A stretch of 64,000 bases of DNA from positions 248,001 through 312,000 of the forward strand of contig CAWHIK010000007.1 of the NCBI GenBank assembly GCA_963829485.1, in the 5' to 3' direction. Shown here piece by piece: positions 1 through 9,416 of the stretch. Within the stretch, counting starts at the first letter, position 1. Each line of letters starts with the position of its first letter. This stretch comes from JBGPQJ01 sp963829485. Its GTDB lineage: Bacteria > Chloroflexota > Anaerolineae > Anaerolineales > Villigracilaceae. A program made the translations under genes and the position numbers. Under the pieces are notes generated by a model that was given only the letters and a program-made list of their open reading frames with translations, ran no database searches and was not told the DNA's origin.

Positions 1-123
1 GGCGGGATTCATCGTGCCGGCGCCGACCTGGGTGTAATACGGCTGCCAGATGATGCAGCCGCGCTCAGCCCAGAATTCCTGTAGTTTGAGGATGATGGAT
101 TGGAAGGTGTGTTTTTCGGTCAT
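1..123 (-). CDS. glyQ: Glycyl-tRNA synthetase alpha chain, N-terminal part (runs off window)
   Basis: The minus strand encodes 41 residues from an ATG at 123 and stays open to the window edge. It contains FQSIILKLQEFWAERGC and then WQPYYTQVGAGTMNPA, the diagnostic start of the class II glycyl-tRNA synthetase alpha subunit, which with the beta chain charges tRNA-Gly in the cytoplasm. The GAGTMNPA stretch belongs to the conserved N-terminal core of the family. It is the last visible member of the minus-strand run after recO. Whether it continues as a separate alpha chain or as an alpha-beta fusion cannot be seen here. Confidence 0.85.
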   Translation of the reverse strand, partial: MTEKHTFQSIILKLQEFWAERGCIIWQPYYTQVGAGTMNPA

Positions 124-184
124 GGAAATGGTTACCAATCGAGGATAAGGAGTATGGCGAGGGGATTATACCGTTAAAGGTGCG

Positions 185-250
185 CTGGTCGTCGTGGCAC
201 GATATATCGTGCCCCGACGACCAGCCCGACGACCAATCCGACGACCAGCA
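185..250. repeat. Long imperfect hairpin plus three 12-bp tandem repeats
   Basis: Positions 185-194 (CTGGTCGTCG) pair with 215-224 (CGACGACCAG) around an inner palindrome GCACGATATATCGTGC, leaving only a two-base mismatch. The right arm is then the first of three tandem 12-bp units starting CGACGACCA at 215, 227 and 239. It lies between glyQ and the next minus-strand gene, so it may act as a terminator or be a REP-like element. Confidence 0.6.
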
Positions 251-256
251 TCAGAT

Positions 257-1059
257 CTATCCTGATTTTCTCAACACCGCAAACGGATCGCCGCCCTTCC
301 AGGCTGTGTAACCGATCAGGAACAACCAGCCTGCGAGAAGGCGAACCACAGCAGGAAAACCGTCAGGCTGATGGAGGCATTGTCGATCCACCCAGGCAGG
401 GACTGCTCCCACACGGCGATCTGCTCCTGCCAGCCGGTGACCTTGCTATTGTATTCTTCGATCACTGCCAGCAAATTCGTGAGGCTGGTCTTGGTCTCGC
501 TCAGGTCGCCGCCCAGCAGGTAGGATGTGTCTCCCACAAAGGTGGACGCCTGTTTGGCGATATCTTCCACGTTGGCGATCTCGGCATCCAGCGAGTCTGC
601 CGCCGCGATGATGTTCGCCAGCAGTTCGTCGCCGGGGATATCGAGGTCCACCAGCGGCAGGTTGTTGATCGTCTCCAGCGTGCCGCGCAGACCTTCCACC
701 ATCCCGCGCACGCCATCCACCTTGTCGCGGGAGGTCTTTAGCCCGGGCAGCAGTTTGTCATCGATGGTGCCCTTTACCCCGCCGAGGATGTCCTGCGCCT
801 GGGCGGTCTGCTGGCTGAGTGCCTCCAGCGCGGTCTCCGCCGCAGTGACAATTCTCAGCGCACGTTCCAGCTCACCCTGCGCATCCGTCAGCGCGGACTG
901 TGCCTGCGCCAACTCACTGTCGATCTCCTGCAGCCGGGTGGTGATATCCTGAGTCAAAGGCTGGTTGTAATACCAGACCACCCCAACACCGACCATGCTT
1001 GCAACTAAAACGATGGCGCTGAGCACCATCAACGTCATGGACCAGATTTTTCGTCCCAT
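257..1059 (-). CDS. Membrane-anchored coiled-coil protein of unknown function (one frameshift)
   Basis: I do not recognise this family. The protein starts at 1059 with an N-terminal membrane helix (about residues 7-30), followed by a long Gln/Glu/Ala-rich coiled coil (about 35-130). After an alpha-helical middle it ends in a second hydrophobic segment. As read, the frame stops at 316, in the middle of that last helix. Adding one G at about 328-332 (GGG read as GG) continues it as GWLFLIGYTAWKGGDPFAVL to a stop at 257, giving about 267 residues with a completed C-terminal helix. A periplasm-facing or envelope scaffold role is only a guess from the topology. It sits 13 bases downstream of recO on the same strand. 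Confidence 0.6.
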
Positions 1060-1072
1060 AATATTCTCCTTC

Positions 1073-1840
1073 TTATTGTTCGCTGCGAATTTGTTTCAGA
1101 AAACCCGGCGTGTTCAGTTCACGCTCCAGTAGGTAAGTGAAGAAACCCTGCATGAGGTTCTCCAGTTCTTTTTTTACATCGAGAGAGGGATGCGCCCTCG
1201 AAGCTTCGGCATATCCGCTGCGTTGAAAGTGACGCAGGTATTTTAACGCGTCCACCGAAATAGTCCACAGGCCGGGCAGGCCGCTGCCGCACTTGGGGCA
1301 GATCACGCCGCCCGCCAGCGGGGAAAAATACTGGTCCACCGGCTCGATCTTCTCCTCGCAGTTGGCGCAGGAAAACAGTTGCGGGCGGAACCCAAGATGA
1401 TCCAGCAAGCGCATTTCGTAGTAGCGGACCGCCAGCCATGAATCGCTCTCCTGTGAGATCCGGCCGAGGGTTTCCGTCAGCAGGCGGAAGGGAATCGAGC
1501 TCTCAGTCTCCTCTTCGTAGGTGAAGCGGTCGAGCAGCTCGGCGGAATAGGCAGCGTAGCCTGTTTTCATCAGATCATCGCGAATGGGGATGTAGGAGTC
1601 CACTGTTTCAGCCTGGGTGACGATGGGCAGGTCGCGCCCTTTCGCCAACTGCAGCCGGACATGCGTGAACGGCTCGAGATGCCCGGCCTTGCGTGAACGC
1701 GCCTTGCGCGCGCCTTTGGCCACCGTGCGCAGTTTACCCATCTCGCGCGTGAACAGCGTCAACAGCCGGTCAGCTTCGCCCCAGTCGGCGTGCCGCAGAA
1801 CAACGGCAGTGACACGAAATGAACGCTCGGTTTTTGGCAT
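1073..1840 (-). CDS. recO: DNA repair protein RecO
   Basis: RecO (255 aa) loads RecA onto SSB-coated single-stranded DNA with RecR during recombinational repair. The N-terminal OB fold begins with VTAVVLRHADWGEADRLLT, typical of the family. A C-terminal zinc-binding domain has CANC at about residues 158-161 and CPKC at about 181-184. The length is normal. It starts 10 bases after cdd and very probably shares a transcript with glmU and cdd. Confidence 0.93.
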   Translation of the reverse strand: MPKTERSFRVTAVVLRHADWGEADRLLTLFTREMGKLRTVAKGARKARSRKAGHLEPFTHVRLQLAKGRDLPIVTQAETVDSYIPIRDDLMKTGYAAYSAELLDRFTYEEETESSIPFRLLTETLGRISQESDSWLAVRYYEMRLLDHLGFRPQLFSCANCEEKIEPVDQYFSPLAGGVICPKCGSGLPGLWTISVDALKYLRHFQRSGYAEASRAHPSLDVKKELENLMQGFFTYLLERELNTPGFLKQIRSEQ

Positions 1841-1849
1841 GGCCGCCCG

Positions 1850-2275
1850 TTATCGCGGCAGGTCTTTGGGAGTGAATGCACCCGGAAGCAGTTTCCCCAC
1901 CGTGGTCTCCTGCAACAGTTTCCCGTTTCCATCCCCGATCAGGACGATGGTATCGAGCCCGAATTCCGCCAGCACCTGCCGGCACCCGCCGCAGGGCGTA
2001 CCGCCATTGTCGGTCACCACGGAGATCACCTCGAATTCCCGCTCGCCCTCCGAGACCGCCTTGTAGACGGCCACACGCTCGGCGCACATGGTCTGAGGGT
2101 ACGCAGCCAATTCCACGTTGACTCCCGTGAAGATGCGTCCGCTTTTGGTGCGCAGCGCGGAGCCGACCTTGTAACCGGAGTAAGGCGCATAAGCGCGGCG
2201 GCGGGCTTCGTTGGCCAGTTCCAGCAGAAATTTACGGTCTTCAGCAGAGAGTCGGGTCATGGTCGGCCTTTTCAT
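1850..2275 (-). CDS. cdd: Cytidine deaminase
   Basis: This 141-residue homotetrameric-type cytidine deaminase converts (deoxy)cytidine to (deoxy)uridine in pyrimidine salvage. The zinc site is visible as the CAER motif after GVNVELAAYPQTM (Cys ligand and catalytic Glu) and the downstream PCGGCRQ carrying the other two cysteines. The small size and the cysteine in place of histidine in the first motif place it in the tetrameric class. The start at 2275 abuts the glmU stop at 2276, so the two are probably co-transcribed. Confidence 0.93.
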   Translation of the reverse strand: MKRPTMTRLSAEDRKFLLELANEARRRAYAPYSGYKVGSALRTKSGRIFTGVNVELAAYPQTMCAERVAVYKAVSEGEREFEVISVVTDNGGTPCGGCRQVLAEFGLDTIVLIGDGNGKLLQETTVGKLLPGAFTPKDLPR

Positions 2276-3652
2276 CTAGGATTTGTTGAGGTCGTCTTTT
2301 TTGGGTCTGCGCTGGAGCTTCTTAATGGCGCGCGCCGGCATACCCACCGCCAGTGTATCATCCGGGACATTCTTCGTCACGACCGCACCGGCGCCCGTTC
2401 GCGCACCGTTCCCCAACTTGACCGGAGCTACGAGCATGGTATCTGAACCGATGAAGACATCTTCGCCAATCTCGGTGGCGTGTTTTTTCTCGCCGTCATA
2501 GTTACAGGTGATCGTCCCCGCGCCGATGTTGGTGTTGGCGCCAATGGTGGCATTGCCGATGTACGAGAAATGCCCCATCTTAACGCCCGGTCCCAGTGTG
2601 GAGTCTTTGACCTCGCCGAAGTTCCCCATGTGGACGCCGCTGCATAAATGCGCGCCCTTCCGCAGCCGGGCAAAGGGGCCTACATCCACTTTATCCTCGA
2701 GGACGGCCTTTTCCATCACGGACATCAGCACCACGCAGCTGTCACCGATCTGCGTATCGCGGATGTGGGCATTCGGTCCGATTCGGCAGTCCGCGCCGAT
2801 GGATGTTTTCCCGAACAAGTACGTGTCCGGTAAGATGACCGTATCGCGTCCGATGCTGACTCCTGCATCGATGTAAGTGGATTCCGGGGCGATCAGAGTC
2901 ACACCGTTAAGCATGTGCTCTTCGTTGATGCGGCGGCGCATGGCAGCCTCGGCTTCCGCCAGGTGGACGCGCGTGTTGATGCCAATCGTCTCAATCCTAT
3001 CGTCCATGACGAGTGCCTGCACAGGCAGCCCGTCCGCAACCGCCAGCTCGACTGTATCGGTCAGGTAATATTCCCCTTTTTTGGAAACCGGGATGCGATG
3101 AAGCGCATCCCACAACCAGCTTGCAGAAAAGCAGTACGCGCCGACATTCAATTCCTGGACAGAAAGCTGCTCCGGGGTCGCGACTGCCTCCTCGACAATG
3201 GCAGCCACCGTACCATCCTGCTTGCGGATGATTCGTCCGAATCCGCGCGGGTCGTCTGCGATGACGGTCAGCAGCGAGATGGGACCCTGGTTGGCTTTCT
3301 GCTTCTCCACCAGTTGAGTGAGGGTCTCGCCCCGCAGCAGCGGCATGTCCCCGTAGGTCACCAGCACGAAATCGGATTGTCCGCGCAGAACGGATTCGGC
3401 CTGCATCACCGCATGTCCCGTGCCCAGCTGCTCTGCCTGGACCACGCAGCGTGCAGATTCGCCGACGGCATTCTTCACCGCCTCCGCGCCGTGCCCGATG
3501 ACGAGCACCGGCTGCCCGTCGCTGGCCTTCCGGGCGACGCCCAGCGCATGGAACACCATCGGCTGTCCGCAGACGGGATGAAGCATCTTGGGGGTGTTCG
3601 ACTTCATGCGGGTGCCCTGGCCGGCAGCCAGTACTACAGAAGCTACTTTCAT
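2276..3652 (-). CDS. glmU: Bifunctional GlmU: GlcNAc-1-P uridyltransferase and GlcN-1-P acetyltransferase
   Basis: GlmU (458 aa) makes UDP-N-acetylglucosamine, the precursor for peptidoglycan and surface glycans. The N-terminal uridyltransferase (about residues 1-230) opens with VVLAAGQGTRMKSNTPKMLH, the nucleotide-binding signature. The C-terminal half is a left-handed beta-helix with hexapeptide repeats, and GAGTITCNYDGEKKH supplies the acetyltransferase active-site region. Length and domain order are standard. It heads the run glmU-cdd-recO. Confidence 0.95.
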   Translation of the reverse strand: MKVASVVLAAGQGTRMKSNTPKMLHPVCGQPMVFHALGVARKASDGQPVLVIGHGAEAVKNAVGESARCVVQAEQLGTGHAVMQAESVLRGQSDFVLVTYGDMPLLRGETLTQLVEKQKANQGPISLLTVIADDPRGFGRIIRKQDGTVAAIVEEAVATPEQLSVQELNVGAYCFSASWLWDALHRIPVSKKGEYYLTDTVELAVADGLPVQALVMDDRIETIGINTRVHLAEAEAAMRRRINEEHMLNGVTLIAPESTYIDAGVSIGRDTVILPDTYLFGKTSIGADCRIGPNAHIRDTQIGDSCVVLMSVMEKAVLEDKVDVGPFARLRKGAHLCSGVHMGNFGEVKDSTLGPGVKMGHFSYIGNATIGANTNIGAGTITCNYDGEKKHATEIGEDVFIGSDTMLVAPVKLGNGARTGAGAVVTKNVPDDTLAVGMPARAIKKLQRRPKKDDLNKS

Positions 3653-3769
3653 TTTTCACTCCACATTTCGTCTCTCGCACTGAAAGCGGATGTAATTTCT
3701 GTAAAAAAAGCCTTGCACCTCGTAGGGCGCAAAGCCTGTGATGCTCGTCGAACTCTAAAGGGCTAAAGG

Positions 3770-3840
3770 CTGGGGCGCCTGGATTCGAACCAAGATACTC
3801 AGCTCCAAAGGCTGATGTGCTGCCGTTGCACCACGCCCCA
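3770..3840 (-). tRNA. tRNA-Gln (anticodon UUG)
   Basis: The minus strand folds into a full cloverleaf. The acceptor stem is TGGGGCG/CGCCCCA, the anticodon stem is TCAGC/GCTGA with loop CTTTGGA (anticodon TTG), and the T arm is CTTGG-TTCGAAT-CCAGG, followed by discriminator G. The U1-A72 end is characteristic of bacterial tRNA-Gln. CCA is not encoded. Confidence 0.93.
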
Positions 3841-3888
3841 TCATTTGAGCGGGGCAAATTGTATCACAGCCCGGGATGGCGGACAACC

Positions 3889-4941
3889 TTAGTCGGCCTG
3901 ATCCGGCGCCAGCCCTAGTTTACTGGCTTCATCGAACGATAACGTGTCTTTCAAAACAAACGCCGCGCCTTTTTCAACGGCCTGGTCCCAGAATGCATCG
4001 GCATCCGTCTTCTGTTTTTTGGAGGCTTTCTTGAGCAGCTCTTCAAAATCGCCCGGGACCTCCACCGGCTGGGATTCGGCTGCCGGCTCCTTGACAACTT
4101 TGCGGGTCTCGTGCTCAGTGACCACATCTGCCGAGAGCCCGCCCGTTACTCCCATTTTCTCGAGCACCTTCACGATCTCCACGAGCAATTCGCCCATCGC
4201 CTTGGTATTGGCAGCCAGTTTCTCCGTAACGCCGATGTTCCTGCCGGCGACCAGTATGGCGTGTTGAGGTCCCACCGGGGCGAAGATCATATCGGTCGTC
4301 TCGGAACGGAAAACATGCAGATTGCCGGCGGGGTTGTGCCCGACGACACTGGAAACCTTCTTCGCCGCGCCGTGAATGGCCATCAGGGCGGAAATCAATG
4401 AGACTTCCATGTTGGACTCGGGCAGGTCGCCTGCCTGTGCCTTGATGTGACCCCGGTCATTGAGCAGGGCCACCGCCTGGGCATTCATCTGTTTTCGCAG
4501 ACCGGCCAGCAGATCCGCCAGCCCCTTGCGTTCCTCCCCCTGCTCAGTGGGAGAGGACGGGAGGATGGTGCGGACCAATCCCAGCGTGCGCTCGACCGCG
4601 TCGAGAAAATCCGCCATCGGGACAGGCTTGGTGAAATAGGCATCCGCCCCGGCCTTGGCAATGTCCGCGCGGATCCTGGGGTCGGTCACGCCGGTGATCA
4701 GGATGACCTTCATCGCAGGGTTGCGGGCCTGCATTTTTTGGGTCAACTCAACGCCTGTGATGCCCGGCAGGCGGAAGTCCGCCACCAGCAGGTCGATCTT
4801 CCTGCGCGAGGATTCGAGGATGGCCTCTTCGCCGGATGGCGCTTCAACAACATCGAGTCCATGCTCGATGGTCTCAAGCGCCGATTTCAACAGGCGGCTG
4901 ACTTCTTTTTGATCGTCAACAATAAGGATGCAAGGAGGCAT
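3889..4941 (-). CDS. Response regulator with C-terminal roadblock/GAF-like domain
   Basis: The N-terminal receiver domain (about residues 1-125) starts PPCILIVDDQKEVSRLLKSA. It carries the acidic pair, the phospho-acceptor Asp in LLVADFRLPG, the switch Thr in ILITG and the conserved Lys in FTKPV. The part from about residue 150 to 260 (ALLNDRGHIKAQAGDLPE and following) resembles small sensory folds of the roadblock/LC7 or GAF type. No DNA-binding domain is seen, so it probably signals through protein contacts. No histidine kinase is adjacent. Total 350 aa. Confidence 0.8.
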   Translation of the reverse strand: MPPCILIVDDQKEVSRLLKSALETIEHGLDVVEAPSGEEAILESSRRKIDLLVADFRLPGITGVELTQKMQARNPAMKVILITGVTDPRIRADIAKAGADAYFTKPVPMADFLDAVERTLGLVRTILPSSPTEQGEERKGLADLLAGLRKQMNAQAVALLNDRGHIKAQAGDLPESNMEVSLISALMAIHGAAKKVSSVVGHNPAGNLHVFRSETTDMIFAPVGPQHAILVAGRNIGVTEKLAANTKAMGELLVEIVKVLEKMGVTGGLSADVVTEHETRKVVKEPAAESQPVEVPGDFEELLKKASKKQKTDADAFWDQAVEKGAAFVLKDTLSFDEASKLGLAPDQAD

Positions 4942-4963
4942 AGCTAACCGGTATTATAAATGA

Positions 4964-4990
4964 GAAACCCGTTTATTTTGTAAACGGGCT
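4964..4990 (-). terminator. Terminator of the first opp operon
   Basis: CCCGTTTA (4968-4975) pairs with TAAACGGG (4981-4988) around a five-base loop, with a T-rich stretch on the minus-strand 3' side. It lies just after the stop of the last transporter gene at 5000. Confidence 0.6.
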
Positions 4991-4999
4991 TCGAGAATT

Positions 5000-5979
5000 C
5001 TATTGGACAGCCCAGCAGGCTACGAAGTGATCGGGCGCGGCTTCCCTGAAGACCGGTTCGTCCCGGGAGCATATGTCCATCACAACCGGGCAGCGCGGGT
5101 GGAAGCGGCAGCCCTTGGGCGGGTTGAGCGGGCTGGGCACATCGCCCTTGAGGATCGTGCGCTCGCGCTTCAGACCGGGATCCGGGATGGGGATGGCGGA
5201 CATCAGCGCCTTGGTGTAGGGATGCAGCGGATTGCGGTACAGCTCATCGCGGTCTGCCAGTCTCCACCATCTTGCCCAGGTACATCACCGCCACACGGTC
5301 CGAGATGTGCTCGACCACGCTCAGGTTGTGCGCGATGAACAGGTAGGTCAGGCCGAATTCGTTCTGCAGGTCGTTCAGGATGTTCAACACCTGCGACTGG
5401 ATGGACACATCCAGCGCCGAGACGGGTTCGTCGCAGACGATGAACTTGGGCCGCAGTGCCAGGGCGCGGGCGATGCCGATGCGCTGCCGCTGGCCGCCGG
5501 AAAACTCGTGCGGGTAACGGCGGGCATGGTAATCCTCCAGCCCCACCTTGCGCAGGGTCTCGATCATGATCTCAAAGCGTTCGCGCCGGGTGCCGATGTT
5601 GTGGATGTTCAACCCCTCCATGACCGATTCGCCGATCGGCATGCGCGGGTCGAGCGAGGCATACGGGTCCTGGAAGATGATCTGCATGTTGCGGCGCATT
5701 GCCTTGAGCTCGCGCCCTTTGAGCTTCAGGATATCCTGCCCGTTGATAGGCCACCGCGCCCGAGGTGGGTTCGATCAGCCGCAGCATGGTGCGCCCGACG
5801 GTCGTCTTTCCGCAGCCCGACTCGCCCACCAGCCCGAGCGTCTCCCCTTCCCGCACAGCGAAACTCACATCGTCCACAGCCTGGACCTAGGCCACGACTT
5901 TCTGTAAAAAGCCTGCCCGCACCGGGAAATATTTCACCAGGTTGTTAACCTGGATCAAATCCTGTTTGGCGTCTGTCAT
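5000..5979 (-). CDS. oppF: Oligopeptide ABC transporter ATPase, OppF type, first set (two frameshifts, one in-frame stop)
   Basis: This ATP-binding subunit of a peptide importer pairs with the upstream OppD at the cytoplasmic face. Walker A is GESGCGKTT, the signature is FSGGQRQRIGIARAL, and Walker B plus D-loop is FIVCDEPVSALD. The C-terminal CRFHPRCP motif is the cysteine-containing OppD/F tail. The coding frame is interrupted by TAG at 5887-5889 and by single extra bases near 5746 and 5240. With these repaired the product is 325 aa, identical in length to the second OppF copy. It is the last gene of its operon. Confidence 0.85.
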
Positions 5980-6013
5980 GATTTGCTTCTCCAAAATAGT
6001 ATTCCGTTCCCGT

Positions 6014-7051
6014 TCAGGCGACTTGAACAGCCGGCCGCGGTGCTATATGGTTTTCGGTATCCTGATAGAGCCAGCACCGTACAATATGCCCCGGATTGGC
6101 CTCGATCAGGTCGGGTTCCTGGTCCGTGCAGATGGTCAACTGGTGCTCGATGCGCGCCCGGCAGCGCGGGGCAAAGCGGCAGCCGGGAGGCAGGTTGACC
6201 AGGTTCGGCACGGAGCCGGGGATGACGTCCAGCCGTTCCTTGATCTTGCCGAGAACCGGGATCGAGCCGATCAAGCCCTGGGTGTAGGGATGCAGCGGCT
6301 GGTTGAACAGGGCGCTGACAGAGCTCTGCTCGACGATCTGGCCGGCATACATGACGGCCACCCGTTCAGCCATTTCAGCGATCACGCCCAGGTCGTGCGT
6401 GATCAGGATGATGGACGTCCCGGTCTTTTCGCGCAGGTCGCGCATCAGGTCGAGGATCTGCGCCTGGATGGTCACATCGAGCGCGGTGGTCGGCTCGTCG
6501 GCGATCAGCAGCTCGGGAGCACAGGCCAGCGCCATGGCGATCATCACGCGCTGCGCCATGCCGCCGGAGAGTTCGTGCGGGTAGGCCTCGGCGCGCCGTT
6601 CCGCCTCGGGGATGCCCACCATTTTCAGCAGTTCCACGGCGCGCTGCCGGCCCAGCTTCCTTGCCCAGCGACTGGTGGATGTCCAGCACTTCGGCGATCT
6701 GGTCGCCGACCTTGAAGACCGGGTTGAGCGCGGATTGCGGCTGCTGGAAGATCATCGAGATGCGGTTGCCGCGCACCTGGATCATTTCATTCTCAGGCAG
6801 CTTGACCAGGTTCTTGCCGTCGAAGATGATCTCGCCGTCCACGATCTTTCCGGGCTGGCCGATCAGGCGCATGATCGAGAAGCGAGGTCACGCTCTTGCC
6901 GCAGCCCGATTCACCCACCAGGCCAAGCACTTCACCGGGGTAGACGTGCAAAGTCCACCCCATCGACAGCCTTGACCACGCCGTCTTCGGTGTAGAAGTA
7001 GGTCTTGAGGTTTTTTACTTCAAGAAGCGGTGTCTTCGTCGTTTCACCCAT
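6014..7051 (-). CDS. oppD: Oligopeptide ABC transporter ATPase, OppD type, first set (three frameshifts)
   Basis: The protein starts at 7051 (GETTKTPLLEVKNLKTYFYT). Three frames together give Walker A (ESGCGKSVTSLSIMRLIG after repair), signature LSGGMAQRVMIAMALA, Walker B LLIADEPTTALD and the CRFAPRC tail. Extra single bases near 6950, 6880 and 6656 break the frame. Removing them gives 344 aa, normal for OppD. It sits between oppC and oppF of the same set. Confidence 0.85.
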
Positions 7052-7077
7052 GAATGGTTCTCCCGACAGAAGGTTCG

Positions 7078-8085
7078 TTATTTCTTCAGGCGCGGATCGA
7101 GCGCGTCGCGCAAGCCGTCGCCAACGTAGTTGAAAGCAAGGGAGCAGATGAAGATCGGCAGTGCCGGGAACAAGCGGCAGCCAGGGTTTGTCCAGCATGA
7201 ACTGCTGGGTGGCCGAGAGCATGTTTCCCCAGGTGGGGATCGGGTCCTGAATGCCAAACCCCAGGAAGGATAATGCCGCTTCCGCCACGATGTACCCCGC
7301 CAACGCCAGCGAGGCTTCCACGATGATCGGCGCCATCGCATTGGGGATCATGTGCTTGAAGATGATCGTGCATATCCGATGCGCCGAGCGATTTCGAGGC
7401 TTCGACGAAGGTCTGTTCGCGCAGTGAAAGGACCATGCCGCGCATCAGCTGGGCGGCGGTCATCCAGCCCAACCCGGCAAAGATCAAAATGATCAGCACC
7501 GCCTGCGCGCGCCTGGTAAGGCGCGAGCAGCATGAGCTTGCCCCGCACCTACAGGATCGGCGCGGGGATGGGGATCAGGTCCTCGTTACGGATAAGCATG
7601 GACGAGAGGATCAGGAGCAGGGGCAGGGTGGGGATGGTCAGCAGGAACTCGATGAAGCGCCTGATGACATTATCGACTGTCCCGCCATAAAAACCCGCAT
7701 AAGCCCCGACAGCCATGCCGATGAGCGTATCCGATCATGAACCGAAAAAACGGCGATCGTCAGCGAGATGCGCCCGGCATGGATCAACCGCGAAAAATAA
7801 TCGCGGCCGATATTATCCGTGCCCATATAATGAATGCGGCCGGTATCCGCGTCCACGTCCCCCCAGGGGGCAAAGTACTTGCCCACCATTCAGTTCATCC
7901 ACCTCGAAGGGCGAGAGCTGCTTCGCAAACACGGAGATCAAGAAAACGATGGCGATCAGGACCACGAGCAAACATCGCCATGCGGTGCTTGCGGAAACGG
8001 CGCATGACCAGCTGCATGGGGGTCTGTTCCTCCGTGGTGATGGCTCTCGGCGGATCAAGGTCGCAACTTTCGTTGCGTCAGCCAT
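7078..8085 (-). CDS. oppC: Oligopeptide ABC transporter permease, OppC type, first set (several frameshifts)
   Basis: This inner-membrane permease begins MADATKV at 8085, has a first membrane helix near residue 40, and ends LRDALDPRLKK at 7078. Family marks include YMGTDNIGRDYFSRLI, the EAA-loop region TFVEASKSLGAS contacting the ATPase, and SFLGFGIQDPIPTWG. At least four indels split it. The 8-base overlap with the upstream OppB gene and the permease-ATPase order are typical of Opp operons. Confidence 0.8.
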
Positions 8086-9307
8086 TTCGAAAACCTCTCG
8101 TTATGTGTACTCTGATCCTCGGGTCGAGGACGGTATACAGGATATCCCTGATCAGGGTGGCAATGACCGTCAAGACTGCGGATGATGAACAGGATGGCCA
8201 TGGCCACCGGGTAATCATACTCGCCCAGCGCCAGCGAAGTACAGGCGTCCCATCCCCGGCCAGGAGAAAATGGTCTCGGTGATGATCGCGCCGGCGAAAA
8301 GGGCGGGAATGGTAAAGACCACCAGAGTGGCGAACGGGATCAAGCGCATTGCGCAGCGCATGCCGGTTGATCACGACCTTCTCGGTCAGGCCTTTGGCGC
8401 GCGCCGTGCGGACATAATCCTGGCGCAGCACTTCGAGCATGCTCGAGCGAATATAGCGGCTCCAGCCGGCGACGCTGATGATGGTCAGCACCGCCACCGG
8501 CAGGACCAGATGCAGCGCGCGGTCAAGGGTGGACTCCGCGGTGATGGTGCCGAACCAGGGCATGGTCCAGTCACGCACCGCAGAGGCGCTGCCGGGAGGC
8601 AGGTAGGGCAGTCCCAGGTTCTTGAACACGATCGAGAAAATCAGGATCATCATGATGCCGAAGAAAAAGGTCGGCATGGATGCTCCTGCAAAGGCAAAGG
8701 AGGTAAAAAAGTAGTCAAACTTGGAATACTGGTGCACCGCGGAATAGATGCCAAGCGGGATGGCCAGACCCAGCGAGAGCAGGGTGACAAGACCCATCAG
8801 CAGGAGCGTCTTGGGCAGGCGAGTCAGAGCAGGTCGGTAACCGGGCGGTCGCGGTTCAACCGCCAGGAATTGCCAAAGTCGCCGCGGATGACGCCGTCGC
8901 TGGTGCGGCGGTCAACCAGGCTGGTGAGATACACATATTCTGCGCATCCGATCACCTTGGTCTGTCATAGTTCCCCTTGTCATCCTTATAAAGTGCCCTC
9001 AATGGTTTTGCGACAGCCAATGGGCGTTTCTGCAAAAAATTCTTTGCCGCGCAACGACGATGGGGCCGCGCGGCCAGCCCGCCAGCCAGCGTGAAAAACG
9101 GATGGGAAGGTATAAGTCCAGTTCAAAGTAGGCGCGGATACGGGCAATATCCTCTTCTGTGATACGGAAGCGGGAGCTCTGCGTGATCTGGCGCAAGCCG
9201 GACAGCGGACCGCCTGGTGAAGGTTAAGAATGGCGTAGGAAGCCATTGCTGAAAGAAAAACGACCAGTATCATCTGAAGTACGCGCCGCAAGAAGATAAC
9301 CTGTCAT
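8078..9307 (-). CDS. oppB: Oligopeptide ABC transporter permease, OppB type, first set (several frameshifts)
   Basis: The likely start is ATG at 9307; an extra T near 9291 otherwise hides the first residues (MTGYLLRRVLQMILVVFLS after repair). The C-terminal half (8078-8797) carries several membrane helices and the EAA loop with RQDYVRTARAKGLTEKVV, the permease contact for the ATPase. The stop is TGA at 8078-8080, overlapping the OppC start. The frame changes several times between 8800 and 9230, so details there are uncertain. Confidence 0.78.
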
Positions 9308-9416
9308 CTTTGCTTACCTCTGGAACAAATGAATGGATTTTGAGAAGTGGGCAGATAGACACCTCGAGAAGATGCCTATCTGCCCGTACTTTAACTCTAA
9401 TACATTACCTGTCAGC

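Noticed and set aside
2915..3766. Long open frame opposite glmU on the plus strand
   Set aside because: It has no recognisable domain, no ribosome-binding site, and lies wholly on the strand opposite a well-supported glmU; typical of antisense frames in GC-rich DNA.
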